Shown: positions 1-13,499, counted from the first letter of the stretch. The stretch is DNA of 64,000 bases from Alitta virens (GCA_932294295.1 OW028573.1:3638001-3702000); one strand, 5' to 3'. A program made the numbers and translations. Notes: a model not told the origin generated them from the letters alone.

Positions 1-3000
1 CAACGGAATTTCCAATCTGAAAAAGAACAAACCAACTTAGTATTATGATAACCTTACAGTACTTTTTCAATGCCTGAATTAGACATCAGTCACAGTGTTT
101 AAGGCACATGGTCTGGATCTTTCTTAACATTGGATGAACGTATACTCTTTTTGGTCATATTGTTCGATTCTCATTAGGTCTGGACCATACACTCGAACAG
201 AAACACATATATATATATACTAGGCTCTCTGTGTTGTTCTAGTTAACAACGGATACAGCCTTTCTTCTCTAGTCTAACTAGAAACATTCTATTCTTGTGC
301 TTGGAACACTCCAAAGATGACAGAGATCTGCAGCAGCATTTGGTAGTCATGGCAACAGAAATTGTTATTGACAGATCTACAAGAACATTTGCCATGCTCC
401 CTGTATCCACTTCATTTCCTATTCTGTGGTTTACATAAAAAAAAACCTCATTTAAATCCTCTTTAACTGATTCCTCTAAGCAAATTGGTTATGCAATCTA
501 TTCTGAATGTTGAGATCTTTTCAGTGTAATATCAAGTATATATTCAGTTGAAGTACAAACTTCATGGAGGAGAGAGGTCTGGCGCAACTTGAAGGTCACT
601 TTGCACCACCTACCCAGGGATTCTGTCAGGGGAAAGATGCTAATTTGCGAGGTTTCTATGCTGTGTGGGAGGATGTCTGCGTAGGGTGCTGATCAGAGGC
701 AGGGCTGGCCAAGCAACGGCATCGCTTCATTGATCAAGTCATTCAATTGACAAAGCGGCTCCATCGACTGCCTAAAGGGACAAATCTAATCAACCAATAC
801 AAGGCTGCTATGGCGCCTATCTTGTAGCTCTGTGGCTCTTTTCGCACAGAGGGCGGCAGCCGCCAACTCCCTTGTGGTGTCTCGAGACAGTCATGGTTCT
901 CGAGCTGTATCAAAATATTGATCATAACTCGCATGTTTATCTTAACTATTGTAGCAATCGTTGCACTTTTCTTTATATCTATTTCTGTATACATGTACAT
1001 ATAACATTCAATTGGTGAATTTCTCTCTTACAATCCAGACTCTACAGCGCCTGGACCTATATAACTTAGGGGTATACAGATTTACAGCAACCAAAGCAGC
1101 ATCTATGATTATACCTAGTCCTACCTACAGTTTAAGCGCCTAACACCAGGCAGGATTAGACACTTTATTGAATCAGTAATCCAACACGACAGCCAATTAG
1201 CTTGATTAGGATCAAATTCAATCATGGAGTCTGTGTCCACAATTCTTTCATCTAGTGGAAAGACAAAGAATATATGTTTGCCACATGCATCTACAGTTCC
1301 AATGTAGTTTATCTCATTTACAAAATGGCAAGTACATCGTCAGACCATAGTATTAGGCTTACTAAATTTAGGGTCTTATTTGTTAATCTGTCTTTTCTCA
1401 CCAGTTAGGGTGTTTATTCATTGCATATGTTGAATACGCTACTTGACCCCATCTATATTTTTAAGAATCCCATGCCAACCAATGCACATATTCTCCTAAT
1501 AATTCACAGGACAACCTATTATTTTCAGAATGCCACTTTCCTCTCCTCGGTATCCTTTTCATGTTGTATTGCCTTGTCAAGCTCTCAGATTCCAACCTCA
1601 TTATCCGCAGCCTTGTTCCTTCAGCGAGGGATCAAATGGATTCAGAGGGTGTCTTCACACCATCCCCTCCAGCAGCAGCAACCCATTTCATGTAGCAACC
1701 ACACATTCACAATGGATTTTCTTAATCTCAAATGCACATGTTTACTATCTTAAGAGACTGACACCAATTACAAATCTTTCTGCTTGTGACGAAAGATATG
1801 ATCATCTGGAACTCGTAGCCATGGTCTTGCATAATTCATTTGAAATATTTGCATGGTTAGACTAAACAAAGCTAGGTCTTGTTGCAGACACTCACCAATA
1901 ACTGGTAAGATAAAGATGCTAATTTACAAGTTTTTGCAAGCAATTATGTTAGATTCTCCTTAAGAGGGACCATCAAAGCATTATGCTGCATTGCTAGATT
2001 AACAAAAGAAGCAATTGTGGAAAAATGAGCTCTATGTGTGACAGAGTACCTGAACGACAGCATTTTGTTGACAAAATGTATCAAGATAATGAAACCATTA
2101 AGCTAGAATATCAAATCTCAAAAAACACATTTCTTGTTGAACCACTTCATTCCAAAATTGGGATGGGTCACTGAGAGCACAGTGAATTTAATTGGAATGT
2201 AATCCCCACAAACTTCATAAACATACAATCATGATCTATCCATAGACAGTGAGAAACTGCTGGTTGGCTTTTCTGGCATCAATTGGACAATTTCTAACCT
2301 TCGATATCTTGCTAAAAATCAGAAATCATCTTTTGTATTACCACCATTTTGGACTGCAAAAATCATTTATAGCTAAAAATACCATTATGGATTCAGTTAA
2401 ATACCTGACAAAACAGTGAGGCTGACTTATTGACAGAACTATTACACGATTCTGCTGTTTCCAAAATCAATAAAATCTCCACAGTTTACAGCAAATGTGA
2501 TGAAGCTGAAGTGGTCCAAAGCTCAGTGGGAATAGTGAATAACTGGCGACAAGGAGAGATAAATTTAAGCTCTTGATTACAAGCATTAACCACTTGGCTG
2601 CAAACGAGGAGTCCTTGTGTGAGAAACAATATGGGAATGAGAAAAACTAATCAAGTGTTTTCCACTTGTATTACAGAGCTTTACATCTGTAGAACTCAAT
2701 AAAAATTCAAACATAAAGTACTATGTCTCCACTGATTAGCAAAAATCGGAAAAGTCAAGGGTCTTTCACCCATATTTTTCTACATTTCATTTTCGCCTCA
2801 TCTTGCGAAGTATATTACATCTTATTACTGAAAGTGAGCGGGTTTGTACTATCCCAGAGTATAGTATAAATGTTTTTCAACATATACCTGTACTATCTTT
2901 CATCTTCATATATAAAGCATGAAGCACAGCCTCCCTACTGGATGTTGCATAGCATATCATAGCACTTCTATTTAAGCAGCATTATCAGAGGAAAATGACA

Positions 3001-6000
3001 TCCATCACACTCTCTGATGTTGCAACTTGATAGCCTTGCTGCAGCAGCAGCATTCTCGTATCAGGGTTATTTAATGAAACACTTTGTTGCCACCAATAGT
3101 ACTGTGTACCTGTCCTTCTGTATCATCTGTATGGTAGACCTACAGAATTTTGGAAACTATCCTTTAGACCAGAAAGGCTCATAAGAAAATCAGTGTTAAT
3201 TCACACTTTCAAACATGTATGTGGAAGAGTAGATTTTAGCATAGAGAGATGATTTCTGCATTAAGGTTACCATAGGTTCCAAAAAAGGTAGCTTATGATC
3301 AAGGTTATTCTGTAATGACTGCTGTTTTAGCCGCCATAAAAGAGAGGCAGCCTTGTTGGCGACTTGGCCCTGAAGGGAATATTTAGCAGACTAGAGACAT
3401 CCTACATGGGGAGCTCACAGCTGGCATGAGGATAATCATACCAGAGACTTCAGTCACTTAAAGATGTGTATGAGAGAAACATGAAATCCACTGGCATTGA
3501 CTATGATACCGGGAGAATCTAAGAACAGTCCATCTCATGAGATGCAATGATGCCATCTCTAGTGCATTAGAAAATTTCGTTAGATCGGAATGAGGCATAG
3601 TCTAGGCCAAAGTGACCAAATATAGCAATTCTACACAGAACAGCTACAGAGAATTTAACAGAATAATAAAGGATTTGCTGGTGGAAAATCAGGGACTTTG
3701 GCAGGGCAAACAAACCATTGCTCATAATTCCTGACGTGTGATGGAAATCAGATGAGGCTGCTGCTGCAGGAACTGAAACACGGCAGCAACATCCAAGCAT
3801 CTGTGTGTCTCCCAAGCCAATAGTTCTCATTACAGCTAACAAACAACTCTGCCAATGTCACAAAAAAGCTCCACAACAGCATCACAGTATCTAGCCTTGG
3901 TGGGTGTACATCATAGATATGCAGAAGGGCCTACTCAAATACAGCCTTTTATTGAATATTTCATGAGTTTCAGACACAGGGAGACACAGTGCAAACATTG
4001 TACATCATTCCTACTATAGATTTTACAGATCTACGCCTTGTCAAAGCCTTTAGCAATGTTTAGTGAATGTTAGTATCAAATGAACCCAACACATCAGAGA
4101 GTATTCACATCACATTACATTTGAATAACATCTGCTCAGCCTGATACTAATAGTATATTCTAGTCTATAGATTAATCCCATTCTAGCGCTGGACAGCTGC
4201 ATCAAAATTTGCAGGAGCCACAGCGGATCCCTGCAGAGCCCCAGGAGATTGATTGTCACAAGATAATCACGATAATTGGGGGAAATTGCCTGCCACTGCA
4301 AGGCCCATTGTACAAGGCAGGCAAGCCAGTTCATCGAGGCCTCTTGAAAGGGATTTGGAAATGCATTTTTAAAAGATGATTGCTGGAAATTTTTGTTGAT
4401 ATCTATATACTTCAAGAAGATCTCCCTTCCATTCAATCCTAGTTTATAGATCTAAGAGGATCTAGTTTTTTGTGGTCTTCAGCTTATAGACTGTTTTTAA
4501 TCTGCTACTATATCCCAGGAACTTGTCCTCTCTACAGACCTGGGAAATCACTATAATTACTCTTATCCTTATCATACTAATGATTATGGCCAAAATTACC
4601 TTCATTGATATTCAAACATCATTGGTTTGTAATAACAACCATATCAACACTAGAATTAAATATAGCAGAAGCGAGAAAAACAATAAATTGCAACATACAA
4701 TATTACATATATACTTCCAAGGGAGTGAGAATTAACAAGAATCTCATGCAGAAATAACACCCGGAGAAGCTCTATCAAATGCTCACAAATTCTCTAAATC
4801 TAAACTTATCGTGTTTATCTAAGACTGAGACCTTTGATTGTTACATCCGAGTCTAGCCACTTCAAGGACACAACGGCCATAGAACCAAAGCCAATTGTAA
4901 GATCAATACAACACATAGACCACATAGAGGCAAAGCTAAGGAAAAGGGTCATCATATGAAATGTCCAGGGGTTCACAGTGGCAAGGAGCACAAGACGCCT
5001 CCATCTCTCAACATATTCAGATCAATACTTAAGATGGAGAGTTTCCTGCCTCATTGCTCCTGCTGCTGCTTGCTGCTTCTGCTGCTGCTGATGCAATTCA
5101 TGGCTACATCATCTGCCGCCAAGACACCCCCAATTATGTGATAACATCCAAGATAACAAATATGGACTCCAGGGCTTGTTCAAGGCTTGTTAAGGCTTTT
5201 CCAGGCACCTACACACCAGTATCTTTGGATGCCGATGGTGCAGTTCAGTCTACTGTTGTTCTACCATGGAAAGATTGAATAAGTCCCTGGGTTTTTCCCT
5301 TACAATTAACATCAAGAGGAATGAATACATTGTACATGCAATTCGTACATGTGCATTTTGTTAGATTTTGTCTTGTAGAACTAACTTTAAACAGTGTATA
5401 AAGTTGATTCAGAAATGATCTCTGAGATGGAACCCTTCTTAATTCCGCTTTGGCCCTCTTTCGCTAAATTGTTTCTGCCAACCATTTCCATTTACAGTTT
5501 TAACTAAAATCCAGTTTGCTTAACCAGCGCAGATAAAGTTAAAAGCCAGTTTTACACTGTTAACTTATAGATTGTTCATATGAAATCTTTCTTAACAATG
5601 TTAAGGGTTTAAGGTTACCCCTGATTCTTTGCCAATATAAACTTGTTGGCTAGAATGTCTTAAATTACAAAAATCTATGTAATGATTATACCAAACTAGC
5701 TTGTACTGAAATATAGCTAATAAAGCATTGCTGTTGAAAATCTAGACATCGCACATTCATAGCCCTTCATTGGCCTCCTCTTAACAGATTGGACCCTGGC
5801 TGCAGCAAGGGCAACTTCCGGCAAGTGATGACTTACAAATGTCCTGTTCCCAGACAGGATGTGCCTCCTAAACAGCTACCACAGACTTTGGGCTGCCCAC
5901 CCACATGAGCTAGATGGTCCACAACACCATGTACAACACCATGCACCTATGCTGATGCAGATTGAAATCTGGCATGTTGTGTGAAATATACATGGGAAAG

Positions 6001-9000
6001 TAGCATCTGGATTGCAGTTCTACTAAATAAAGAAGAATGTCTGATGTTGCTTAACATAACTGAACCTAATTGGCAGATAGACTACGAGCATTAATCCTAA
6101 TCTCTATGGATCTAATCATGTTAATTGAATGGCAGCTATCTCCTGAAGGCTTGGATAAAGTGTGGCATTTGGAAAATACTCATAAAGACAAGCAGGATGG
6201 AAGCCAGTTAGCAATTTAGTAAAAAAAAAAAAAATTAGATCTTATATAAAACATTTCAGTCTTAAGGAAAAATACAACTGCATTCAACCTCATTGTGAAA
6301 GAAAGAAAGAAAGAAAGAAAGAAGGTAATAAAAGTAATACAATGGCGACCATTCTTTTTGGAACATAGAGACCTCAAGGTCTGTGTTACGCCAAGCAGAT
6401 TCAGTTCTCATACTTGCGAAGTTGCCTATTTCATCAGCGCAATCTGACAATCATGTTCACTTGTTCACCACTTGAATACGAACGTTGATCCCACATTTCC
6501 TGCAGTCCAATATATCATATATGAATGTCGTGCAGGGTCAGCAGCATTGGTCAACCTGGTCAGAGAATGGACATCTGTGGCACCCAGATAATCACTTGCA
6601 GCCTCAGACACGAATTCTCAGACAAGACAATGGAATGTCCTATTAGACTACTACAGGAAGAAGTCCTTACATTACATACACTATGCACTGCTTTAGTTAA
6701 CTCCAAAAACAGTACCATCCTACAACTAATTCAAATTATAACCAATCCTGATGTATAACAATCCTTTATCAGCAAGCTTTTCAGCAGTATTTTGTAAGTG
6801 TCTGAATTTTGCAAGTGTCTGAATTAATAGAATCATATCGGATATTTAAACTCCAGTCCTTTATTAAACACAATCCAGCCGTTGCAAACGTGGTCCTCCA
6901 TCACTTCTTGGAATCATTCGAACAGAGTAACACCGCCATGAACAGTATATCAAACTACGAAATCAGAACACTTTTAAAATATATTTATGTCGTTTTATAA
7001 TACAGTATTGGGCTGCTTGACTGTCTGCTGTTATAATCAGGTGAATCTTAGAAATACGCACAGAAACTTTGGAACTCTTAATGTCCAATACAATTTTGTC
7101 ATCTAAATACATACAAGCTAGGTTTAATCTGCCTGGTAACAAGGAGTGATGATCAGTGATCTGATCAATCCAAAAAAGTAAAACGTTTACCGCAGGTATT
7201 AAGACACTATTCAGGTGCATGTAAAGGATTAAATCTGCGAAAAGATATTAGTTCGCCAGCCTTGGTCTTCTGCATCTGGCGATCAATGTGACCTTCGCTT
7301 CAGTCAGCTCGGAACATTATTACAGTCATTAGCTGCCAGGAGTTGCAGGAGATTGCCATCTAGAGAACCAATTAGTGTGACCTGAGGGAAAGACCTGTCT
7401 TCTACCATGCCAATTATAGTCAAAACAGGGCATGTGGATTTGCGTAAGGGTTTTTTGGAGCGGGGGGGGGGGGGGGGGCTGGGAGGATGAGACCCTCCAA
7501 AAAATAAACAGACACCACACCCAAATTATTTTTTTAGATGTAGGAAAATTTTCAAAAAGAAATAACGAAGTCTGTGTTCCAGAAATCATACCCCTTGAAA
7601 CATCGCTCACACCTGGCCCACCAAAATGCTGTTACCTCTAGGAAACCCTACTATTCGATGGCTAAAGACCAAAACACCTAAATTTCCTACATTTAACATT
7701 TTACAACAATACTAGAGTCTAGCTGATAATAGTAGAAATAGAAATACAGTGATTGTACCCTGCCAAAGTAAAGGCACTCCTGAATGAATAGGAAGAACCT
7801 CCCAATAAGACCATACAACTTACACAACAACATAAGACAATGCAAGGTAATTCTCGATATACTATCAGTCTTAGCAACTGTTAACAATGAACAGCTGACA
7901 GTACCAAAGGCTAAGTTCTACAAATGCTAAAGTTATCAAAATGTCAGTGTATGAATGATAACATTATGGTGTGTCTAAAAATAGCATTACTTATGATCTA
8001 ATAGTACATCATGTACACATGCCATTTAGCATGTTTAGTGGTTGAACTTGTCCATAAGTATCAGCACTTGATCTCAATTGAGCTGATGGATTGACCAGTT
8101 TACACTCAACATCAGCTGTGGTCTTATTATGCTTGTATGAAAATAGCAGTTGAACTTAACATCAATTAGTATCACGACACATGTCACACATCACATTTAA
8201 CACTAAGGAACGATATTTTGAACTGATAAATGAGTTTCATAGCAACCACACCTTGACCTTGTATCTGAATGTATTTGCTGAAATATGGCTCACATGAACT
8301 TCTAACCGCAGCTGGTAGGGCAGGCTCATGTAAATACTGAAGGACATGCAATCAATATAGATTGCTTCAACATTCCTTGCGAGTTAATGATGTTTCATTA
8401 TTTTGATTATATCGGTCAATGATAATGTGATGATATTTTGAGACATATTGTTGGTATGACACATCATTCAAGCATAACCTTTTAATTGTTTGAAAACAAC
8501 AATTCACAGCCTGTATAAAATCATAAATAAGCTAGGGATGGAATGAAATCGACCCAACACTATTCGAAACAAAAAAACACCAGCGGACTTGCAGCAGCTG
8601 ATTTGATGGAGTACAGGAAAAGAAAGTGTCAAGGCGAGCCCCCGCACTCTGAGGTGCTGTACATCTCTCACTATTGATCCCTTCGCGACAACTGTCTCAG
8701 CTATCGGCCACATCTACATTGTACAGCCCAGCGCCTGCAACCCCCTTTGCTCACAAGCCATCTCTAAAAGGACCTAAATATCCAAATCAAGGGCCTTTGT
8801 TGGAACAAGGCACCACTTACATGCACCGCTGACCACACCAGAGAGGTTGTTGAGGGCACAGTGGATAACTCAATTAGGCACCGACATTTCACTAAGCTTG
8901 ATCATGTTCACAGAACTTTTTGATACTGCTTTATACATTCTTGAAGAGGTCTATTTTAGCAATTTCCACATCATATAGATGATGCAGCTCAAGCCCTTGA

Positions 9001-9247
9001 ATTAACAAAATACTCCCAAGGTTACAGAGAACTGTTATAAATTATGGATTCATAACTATACAAGGATCGAAAATAAGACTGATGCAAATCGCTGTCTCAC
9101 TACACTTTAGTTCACAGGCATAATACAGCTAAACAACCCCCACCCCCTCCTTTACTATGCAGCTTTAAATACAGCTGTAGAACCAGACTTGCTGGAACAA
9201 CATGACCGCACAAAGATGCATCTCCTCTGATAAAATAAAGCACATAC
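1..9247. other. Gene-poor stretch left of ACLY
   Basis: I found no supportable gene here. Open frames are short, lack a domain I know, and have no consistent splice structure. Visible landmarks are a CTG/GCT-rich stretch at 5055-5092, a GAAA microsatellite at about 6297-6322, a 17-base G run at 7462-7478 and scattered A- or TA-rich tracts. Because ACLY is transcribed leftwards from 9.9 kb, this stretch should be its next intron or introns, but I could not spot the next conserved ACLY exon in it. Confidence 0.5.
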
Positions 9248-9942
9248 TTTAATGTCTTTGTGCATTTTCTCATCCACCCACTGCTTGACCTCAGGCAAAG
9301 TGGCATTCACTTTGATCAATCCCAATTTTCCTCTTCTCTTGATGAGCTGGTCTGGCTTCACAACCAGTTTCTGCAGAAAGAAATATCATGAAAACAATAT
9401 TATATCTGATTGATAAATTGATATAATTCCACTAATTGACTCATTTATTAATTCACTGCAAATTTATTCATCCTGTTCACTATAAGCTTTATTTATCTTT
9501 TTTACTATAATGATACCAATTTGACTGTGCACTGTATACAAAATGTACAATCTAGTAGTACTAGACCTACACCAGATAGAGGGGGTCTGGAGGTAGGACT
9601 TACATCATATTCTACATTATACTGGTAGAGTATCTGCTAATGATCCCTATTGTTTAATATTCCTGCACCCCAAAGTAATGATCTGCATTGATTACATTCG
9701 CATTAATCACATCCCTCATTTGACATCATTAATTACACTATTGTTTTATGTCTATCTATTATACTGACCTCAGAGTTCAGCCAAGGGTTATCCTGGGCAA
9801 GGGATGTCCAGTTTGTATCCTTATTGACCGAAGCGAATCGGCACTGGACCGCGGCTTGACCTTCTACATATTTGTTGAGCAGGTTCTTTCCAGTGGCTTC
9901 GTTAACAGCCTTGGCAGACATGATGAATTGTTAGTATTTTTC
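9248..9942 (-). CDS. ACLY: ATP-citrate lyase, first two coding exons (partial)
   Basis: ATP-citrate lyase is the cytosolic enzyme that turns citrate, CoA and ATP into acetyl-CoA and oxaloacetate for lipid synthesis and histone acetylation. Two minus-strand exons match the start of animal ACLY. The first (9942-9769, ATG at 9919-9921) encodes 51 residues beginning [15 protein letters not shown] and ending in QDNPWLNSE. The second (9370-9248) encodes 41 residues including [16 protein letters not shown], the most conserved stretch of the N-terminal ATP-grasp region. Both have good splice sites (acceptors CAG; donors GTCAGT and GTATGTG) and join in phase 0. The family protein is about 1,100 residues, so over 90% is missing: further exons should lie to the left but I could not recognise any down to base 1. 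Identity is firm; extent is open. Confidence 0.9.
9371..9768 (-). other. ACLY intron between the two coding exons
   Basis: AT-rich intron with no visible repeat or ORF. It is bounded by the GTCAGT donor of the first coding exon and the CAG acceptor of the second. Confidence 0.75.
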
Positions 9943-11189
9943 CTGTAAAAAGGCAAAGAGTAACATAAAAGCATTGACAGAGATGAAGCTCATAGCGCAC
10001 ACATGTATACAATTTTGAGTACATGTGAAATACTGTACTTTCGATTTAATGTACGATGAAGTACTTGCGTCAAAGAAAACACTCGAGATTGCAGAGAGAC
10101 ATTCCTGACAACAAACAATATTCATGACTCACTGATAAGCTAATTTAGTTTTTGAGAAAATATAAAACAAACAGGTCAATGAGAACAAAAAAAGACACTT
10201 CACAAAATCTACTAACAATGCAAGTACTTAATGTGCGAAGATAATGTCCGCAAAAATAAGATGTTGTTGACACATTCATAATCGCATGCCATCTTCCAAT
10301 TATGGCATGTCATTTACCAACTAGGTGTACTAAAAAAGGGGTTAACATATAACTTGGCACGCCTAAGTGCACTGCGAAGTGCTTTAACAAATCATGCCCA
10401 TATAGTCTACATGCTGAATATAAAGTAAACATAACTGAGACTATGTAGTATAACTTTAACATTAACTTGGATAATTGTAGCTAACCACAGAAAGCTTTCA
10501 ACCACTGCTGTAGCCTTGTTCACTCTGACAAGTTATACTTATATTATCATACACTGGATAGATGAGTCTTCATGTTACAATAACTGAGACTACCAGAATG
10601 ATACTTTCACCTACATTTTATATTTAAACATGACAGCTGGCATGTCTAGCTACAACATGATGTTCATTAGTAAATATAAACTTCCAATTCATCATAAATC
10701 AATTAGTTATCAAAATACTTATAGATAACATATTATGATGATGCTTCAGCACCCACTCAGAGATATATATATATATATTACAACAGAAATTTAACTCTGC
10801 TTGCTGATGTCTCACCTTAGGGAAAAAAGACCCAATGAAGTTGGTAAGACTGGTTGAACTGTGATAAAGTTAAGTCAGTGCTTGGTTTATATACTCATAA
10901 TTTTTGGACCATAGAGCTGGTAATAATAAATGTGCACATGGATAATTGCATTGACACATGTATGTAATGAATGATAGGGGTGACACAAGATCACCTGGAC
11001 TCCTTACACATGGTCATAATTGCACTGAGATGTATAATATAAATACAAAATATGATCAATGCAAGCTGTCACAGTTATAATTAAATCACTGTTAACTTGT
11101 AGCACCACACCAAGGGAAAAACTATATAATATATGACAGCTAGTAGTACCACGAAACATGTTATAATAGTTATTGCTTGAATGCTTAAT

Positions 11190-11226
<37 letters not shown>

Positions 11227-11809
11227 ACATGCTGTCAGTCTGCATACATTGTATTTCAAACAGTATGTATTTGTAAAAATTATGTTATTGTTAATTGAAC
11301 AATTTCATGCAATAACACACGGCCAATATAGTTTCCATGGCTGTGGTAAAAGGTGAGATCAAATTATATTCTTATTGAAGTTTGGTATGCCCTGAAATAA
11401 TTAAATGCCTTAAGACATGCATGTATTGCATGTTTGAGCTCTGAACACTGAAGGTATTTGTTTTTAGCTCTTTTAATTCATCAAAATGTGTAATTTACAC
11501 CTTTTGATGAATTAAAAGAGCTAAAAACAAATAAGAACAAGGTATACATGTCATATGCCTGTGCTACAGATCTGTATGGTTGTCATTTACAAACTGTAAA
11601 GCATGGGTTCAAGAAGGAAGTAAATGCACCTTTACGATTTAAATGCCCCGCCCAGCCAGAACAGCTGAGACAGCCAGCCAAATCCCACTGAGCTGACGTG
11701 TGTCGCCGGTTTCTCTTAAACATTCGGTTTGAAGGCGCACCTTTGCAGACGCACTGTTGACTATTCTCGCCATTTTTATAATACACAGTATAACTCTCAC
11801 ATATCTTAC
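9943..11809 (-). other. ACLY first intron
   Basis: This should be the intron between the non-coding first exon and the ATG exon of ACLY. It contains TA microsatellites (about 10762-10779 and 11191-11222) and one near-perfect long hairpin at 11455-11533, listed separately. I see no coding sequence. Confidence 0.55.
11455..11533. repeat. Long near-perfect inverted repeat (hairpin)
   Basis: Positions 11455-11486 and 11502-11533 are exact reverse complements over 32 bases. The 15-base centre is itself almost palindromic (GTGTAA-T-TTACAC, flanked by one T/C mismatch). The whole 79-base stretch can therefore form a stem of about 39 pairs with a one-base tip. Arms are AT-rich (AGCTCTTTTAATTCATC core). 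It lies in the probable ACLY first intron. It could be a minimal fold-back transposon or a source of double-stranded RNA; neither is shown. Confidence 0.85.
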
Positions 11810-11930
11810 CTTCCTCTCTTGTAGGTAGAATGCCAAAGAAATCCTAATACAAAGAGCAGTGCACGGCGACCACAGAATCACGCCACTGAAAATGAGCGAA
11901 CCATCCACGCTCACAGAACATGCAGATGGT
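11810..11930 (-). other. Probable ACLY non-coding first exon
   Basis: A strong donor AAG|GTAAGA on the minus strand (exon end at 11810) lies just below a GC-richer, CRE- and CCAAT-containing stretch. That is where the transcription start feeding the ATG exon at 9942 would be expected. The upstream limit of the exon is a guess. Confidence 0.45.
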
Positions 11931-11934
11931 CGGC

Positions 11935-12048
11935 CGATGCCAATGACCTCTGACTCGTGACGTCACGACCAATCAGCGCCCTACGTTTTGTTGATCAATG
12001 CCGTCATGCACGTGGTTGTCAAACGCCAGACACCACGTGGTTGTCAAA
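11935..12048 (-). promoter_or_regulatory. ACLY promoter: CRE, CCAAT box and two tandem E-boxes
   Basis: The sequence shows a perfect palindromic CRE (TGACGTCA, 11958-11965), a CCAAT motif at 11969-11973, and two copies of CACGTGGTTGTCAAA at 12009-12023 and 12034-12048. Each copy contains the E-box CACGTG. Tandem E-boxes are the kind of site bound by USF, MondoA/ChREBP-Mlx or SREBP factors, which are known regulators of lipogenic genes. That link is inferred from the neighbouring ACLY gene. Confidence 0.5.
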
Positions 12049-13019
12049 GTTATTTCTCTGATGCCGCTATTTTCGCAGAATTTATTCAATCTGGGAGGCC
12101 TACCTTTCCTGGGTGCATAAGTAACATGATATAGACTCTATAATGTACAGTGCTCAGTGAAAGTACTTGCATGGACACGTAAATTTTCTGCATGTAATTA
12201 AAAGGTATTAATTTGGATAGTAAAAATAATCAGATCTAACACAACTAGAACTAGTAGAAGCTATATCATTTATGATACAGACTATACATGTGATATACAA
12301 GACAAAGTTTAATATTTTCAAGATAGAGTAACGTACACTATTCATTGTCCTGGTCCAATTCTTACACATTTAGAGATCAATGCTGTCTACAAAAGCATCA
12401 AAAGAAAGCCTCAATAAAGGACCTCTAAAATCACAATTACATGTGAATCTGACTATGTTCATTGTTAAATGCTGGCAAAATACATGCAGGACATTGCAGG
12501 TGTCCAAGTACTTTTCGTTGAGCACTGTAATATACAGCTATCTTTCATGTATTTTGATTTTAATTTTTTAGGTTGTACAAATAGGTCAAATGCTAAAAGT
12601 GTCAAATGCTAAAAGTGCAATAAAATCTTATTCAAATAGTTTTTCTCTGCTGCCCCCCCCCCCCCCCTTGATTTGTACCCAGCGGAAGTATGTAACCTGC
12701 AGGGTATACACAGAACTGACCTGAAATGAAAAACATACCAAAATGCCTGCTATACATGTATATATATTGCTGACTTGCATAACTAACTACCTATTTCTAT
12801 ATTTTTCCTCTATATTTTTAGAGGGATGAAGTGGGTTTTTGTCATTTTGTTGGAGGGGAGGGTCGGGTCGGAAATTCAATTTATTTTTTGCTTTTGACCA
12901 TAAGGTAATGGCAGATTGTGACGTCATTGGACATCGATCCTACGTCCAGCTTTTTTGACATTATAAATTTGATCGATCTGTCCCATGTGGACCAAGACCT
13001 ATATAAAATAAAAAAATTA
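12049..13019. other. Spacer between the ACLY and annexin promoters
   Basis: AT-rich spacer with no supportable gene. It holds a short tandem copy (GTCAAATGCTAAAAGTG near 12583-12617) and a C15 run at 12653-12667. Confidence 0.5.
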
Positions 13020-13029
13020 TCCACACTAG

Positions 13030-13340
13030 AGGCGTTGTAGGTTGCGCCTACTCCTCCCAGAATGCCCTGCCTGCCGGGCGCAGAGAGTTCTTGGCTGGGA
13101 ACTGCCTAAGCGTAAACGCGATAGTCGGTGTCCATCTCCCATGGCTGATTGGCCAAGCACTGAATTTTCTGATTGGCTGTGCTATTTTTAGACTGGGGAT
13201 CACGTTCCGGTCCAGGCATTTTCAATGTTAAAGCCTAGGATGCGCGCGCACGCTACCGGGAGGAATCCCTCCCGGCTAATGGCAGCCCCTACCTGCGCCT
13301 GCGTCAGCTAGTCGCAGCGGCCCAGCGAAAGAGAGTTCAC
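13030..13340. promoter_or_regulatory. Promoter-like region with ZNF143/Staf-type and CCAAT motifs
   Basis: GC-rich island in an AT-rich background. Positions 13050-13070 read ACTCCTCCCAGAATGCCCTGC, close to the ZNF143/Staf consensus (CCCAGAATGC core). Two inverted CCAAT boxes (ATTGG) lie at 13148-13152 and 13172-13176. A GC palindrome, CCGGGAGG-AAT-CCTCCCGG-like, lies near 13256-13275. It could drive the annexin, or an unseen non-coding transcript. No exon is proven. Confidence 0.4.
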
Positions 13341-13499
13341 GATGTGAGGTATAGGGAGTGGCGCTTCTTGGTATTCTTTGGTACAACTCGTGCACCCCTA
13401 GCGGAAGAGAAAAATACAATGTAATATATAATTTCTATCTGTCGCTATATAGAGACCTATATTAATATAGCACTGCAATGGAATGTATGATGACGAGGC

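Noticed and set aside
743..1865. Several 60-111 codon open frames
   Set aside because: No domain, no codon pattern different from spacer DNA, no splice partners.
5034..5278. Possible small secreted protein: a Leu/Ala-rich signal-like start over the CTG/GCT tract, followed by an open frame to 5278
   Set aside because: The ATG at 5034 is in a different frame from the better-looking mature part, and no ATG exists in the latter's frame. The hydrophobic run is what a GCTGCT microsatellite encodes.
5780..5908. Exon-like Cys/Pro-containing frame after a TCTTAACAG acceptor-like site
   Set aside because: No partner exon with matching phase and no recognisable domain; too short to support alone.
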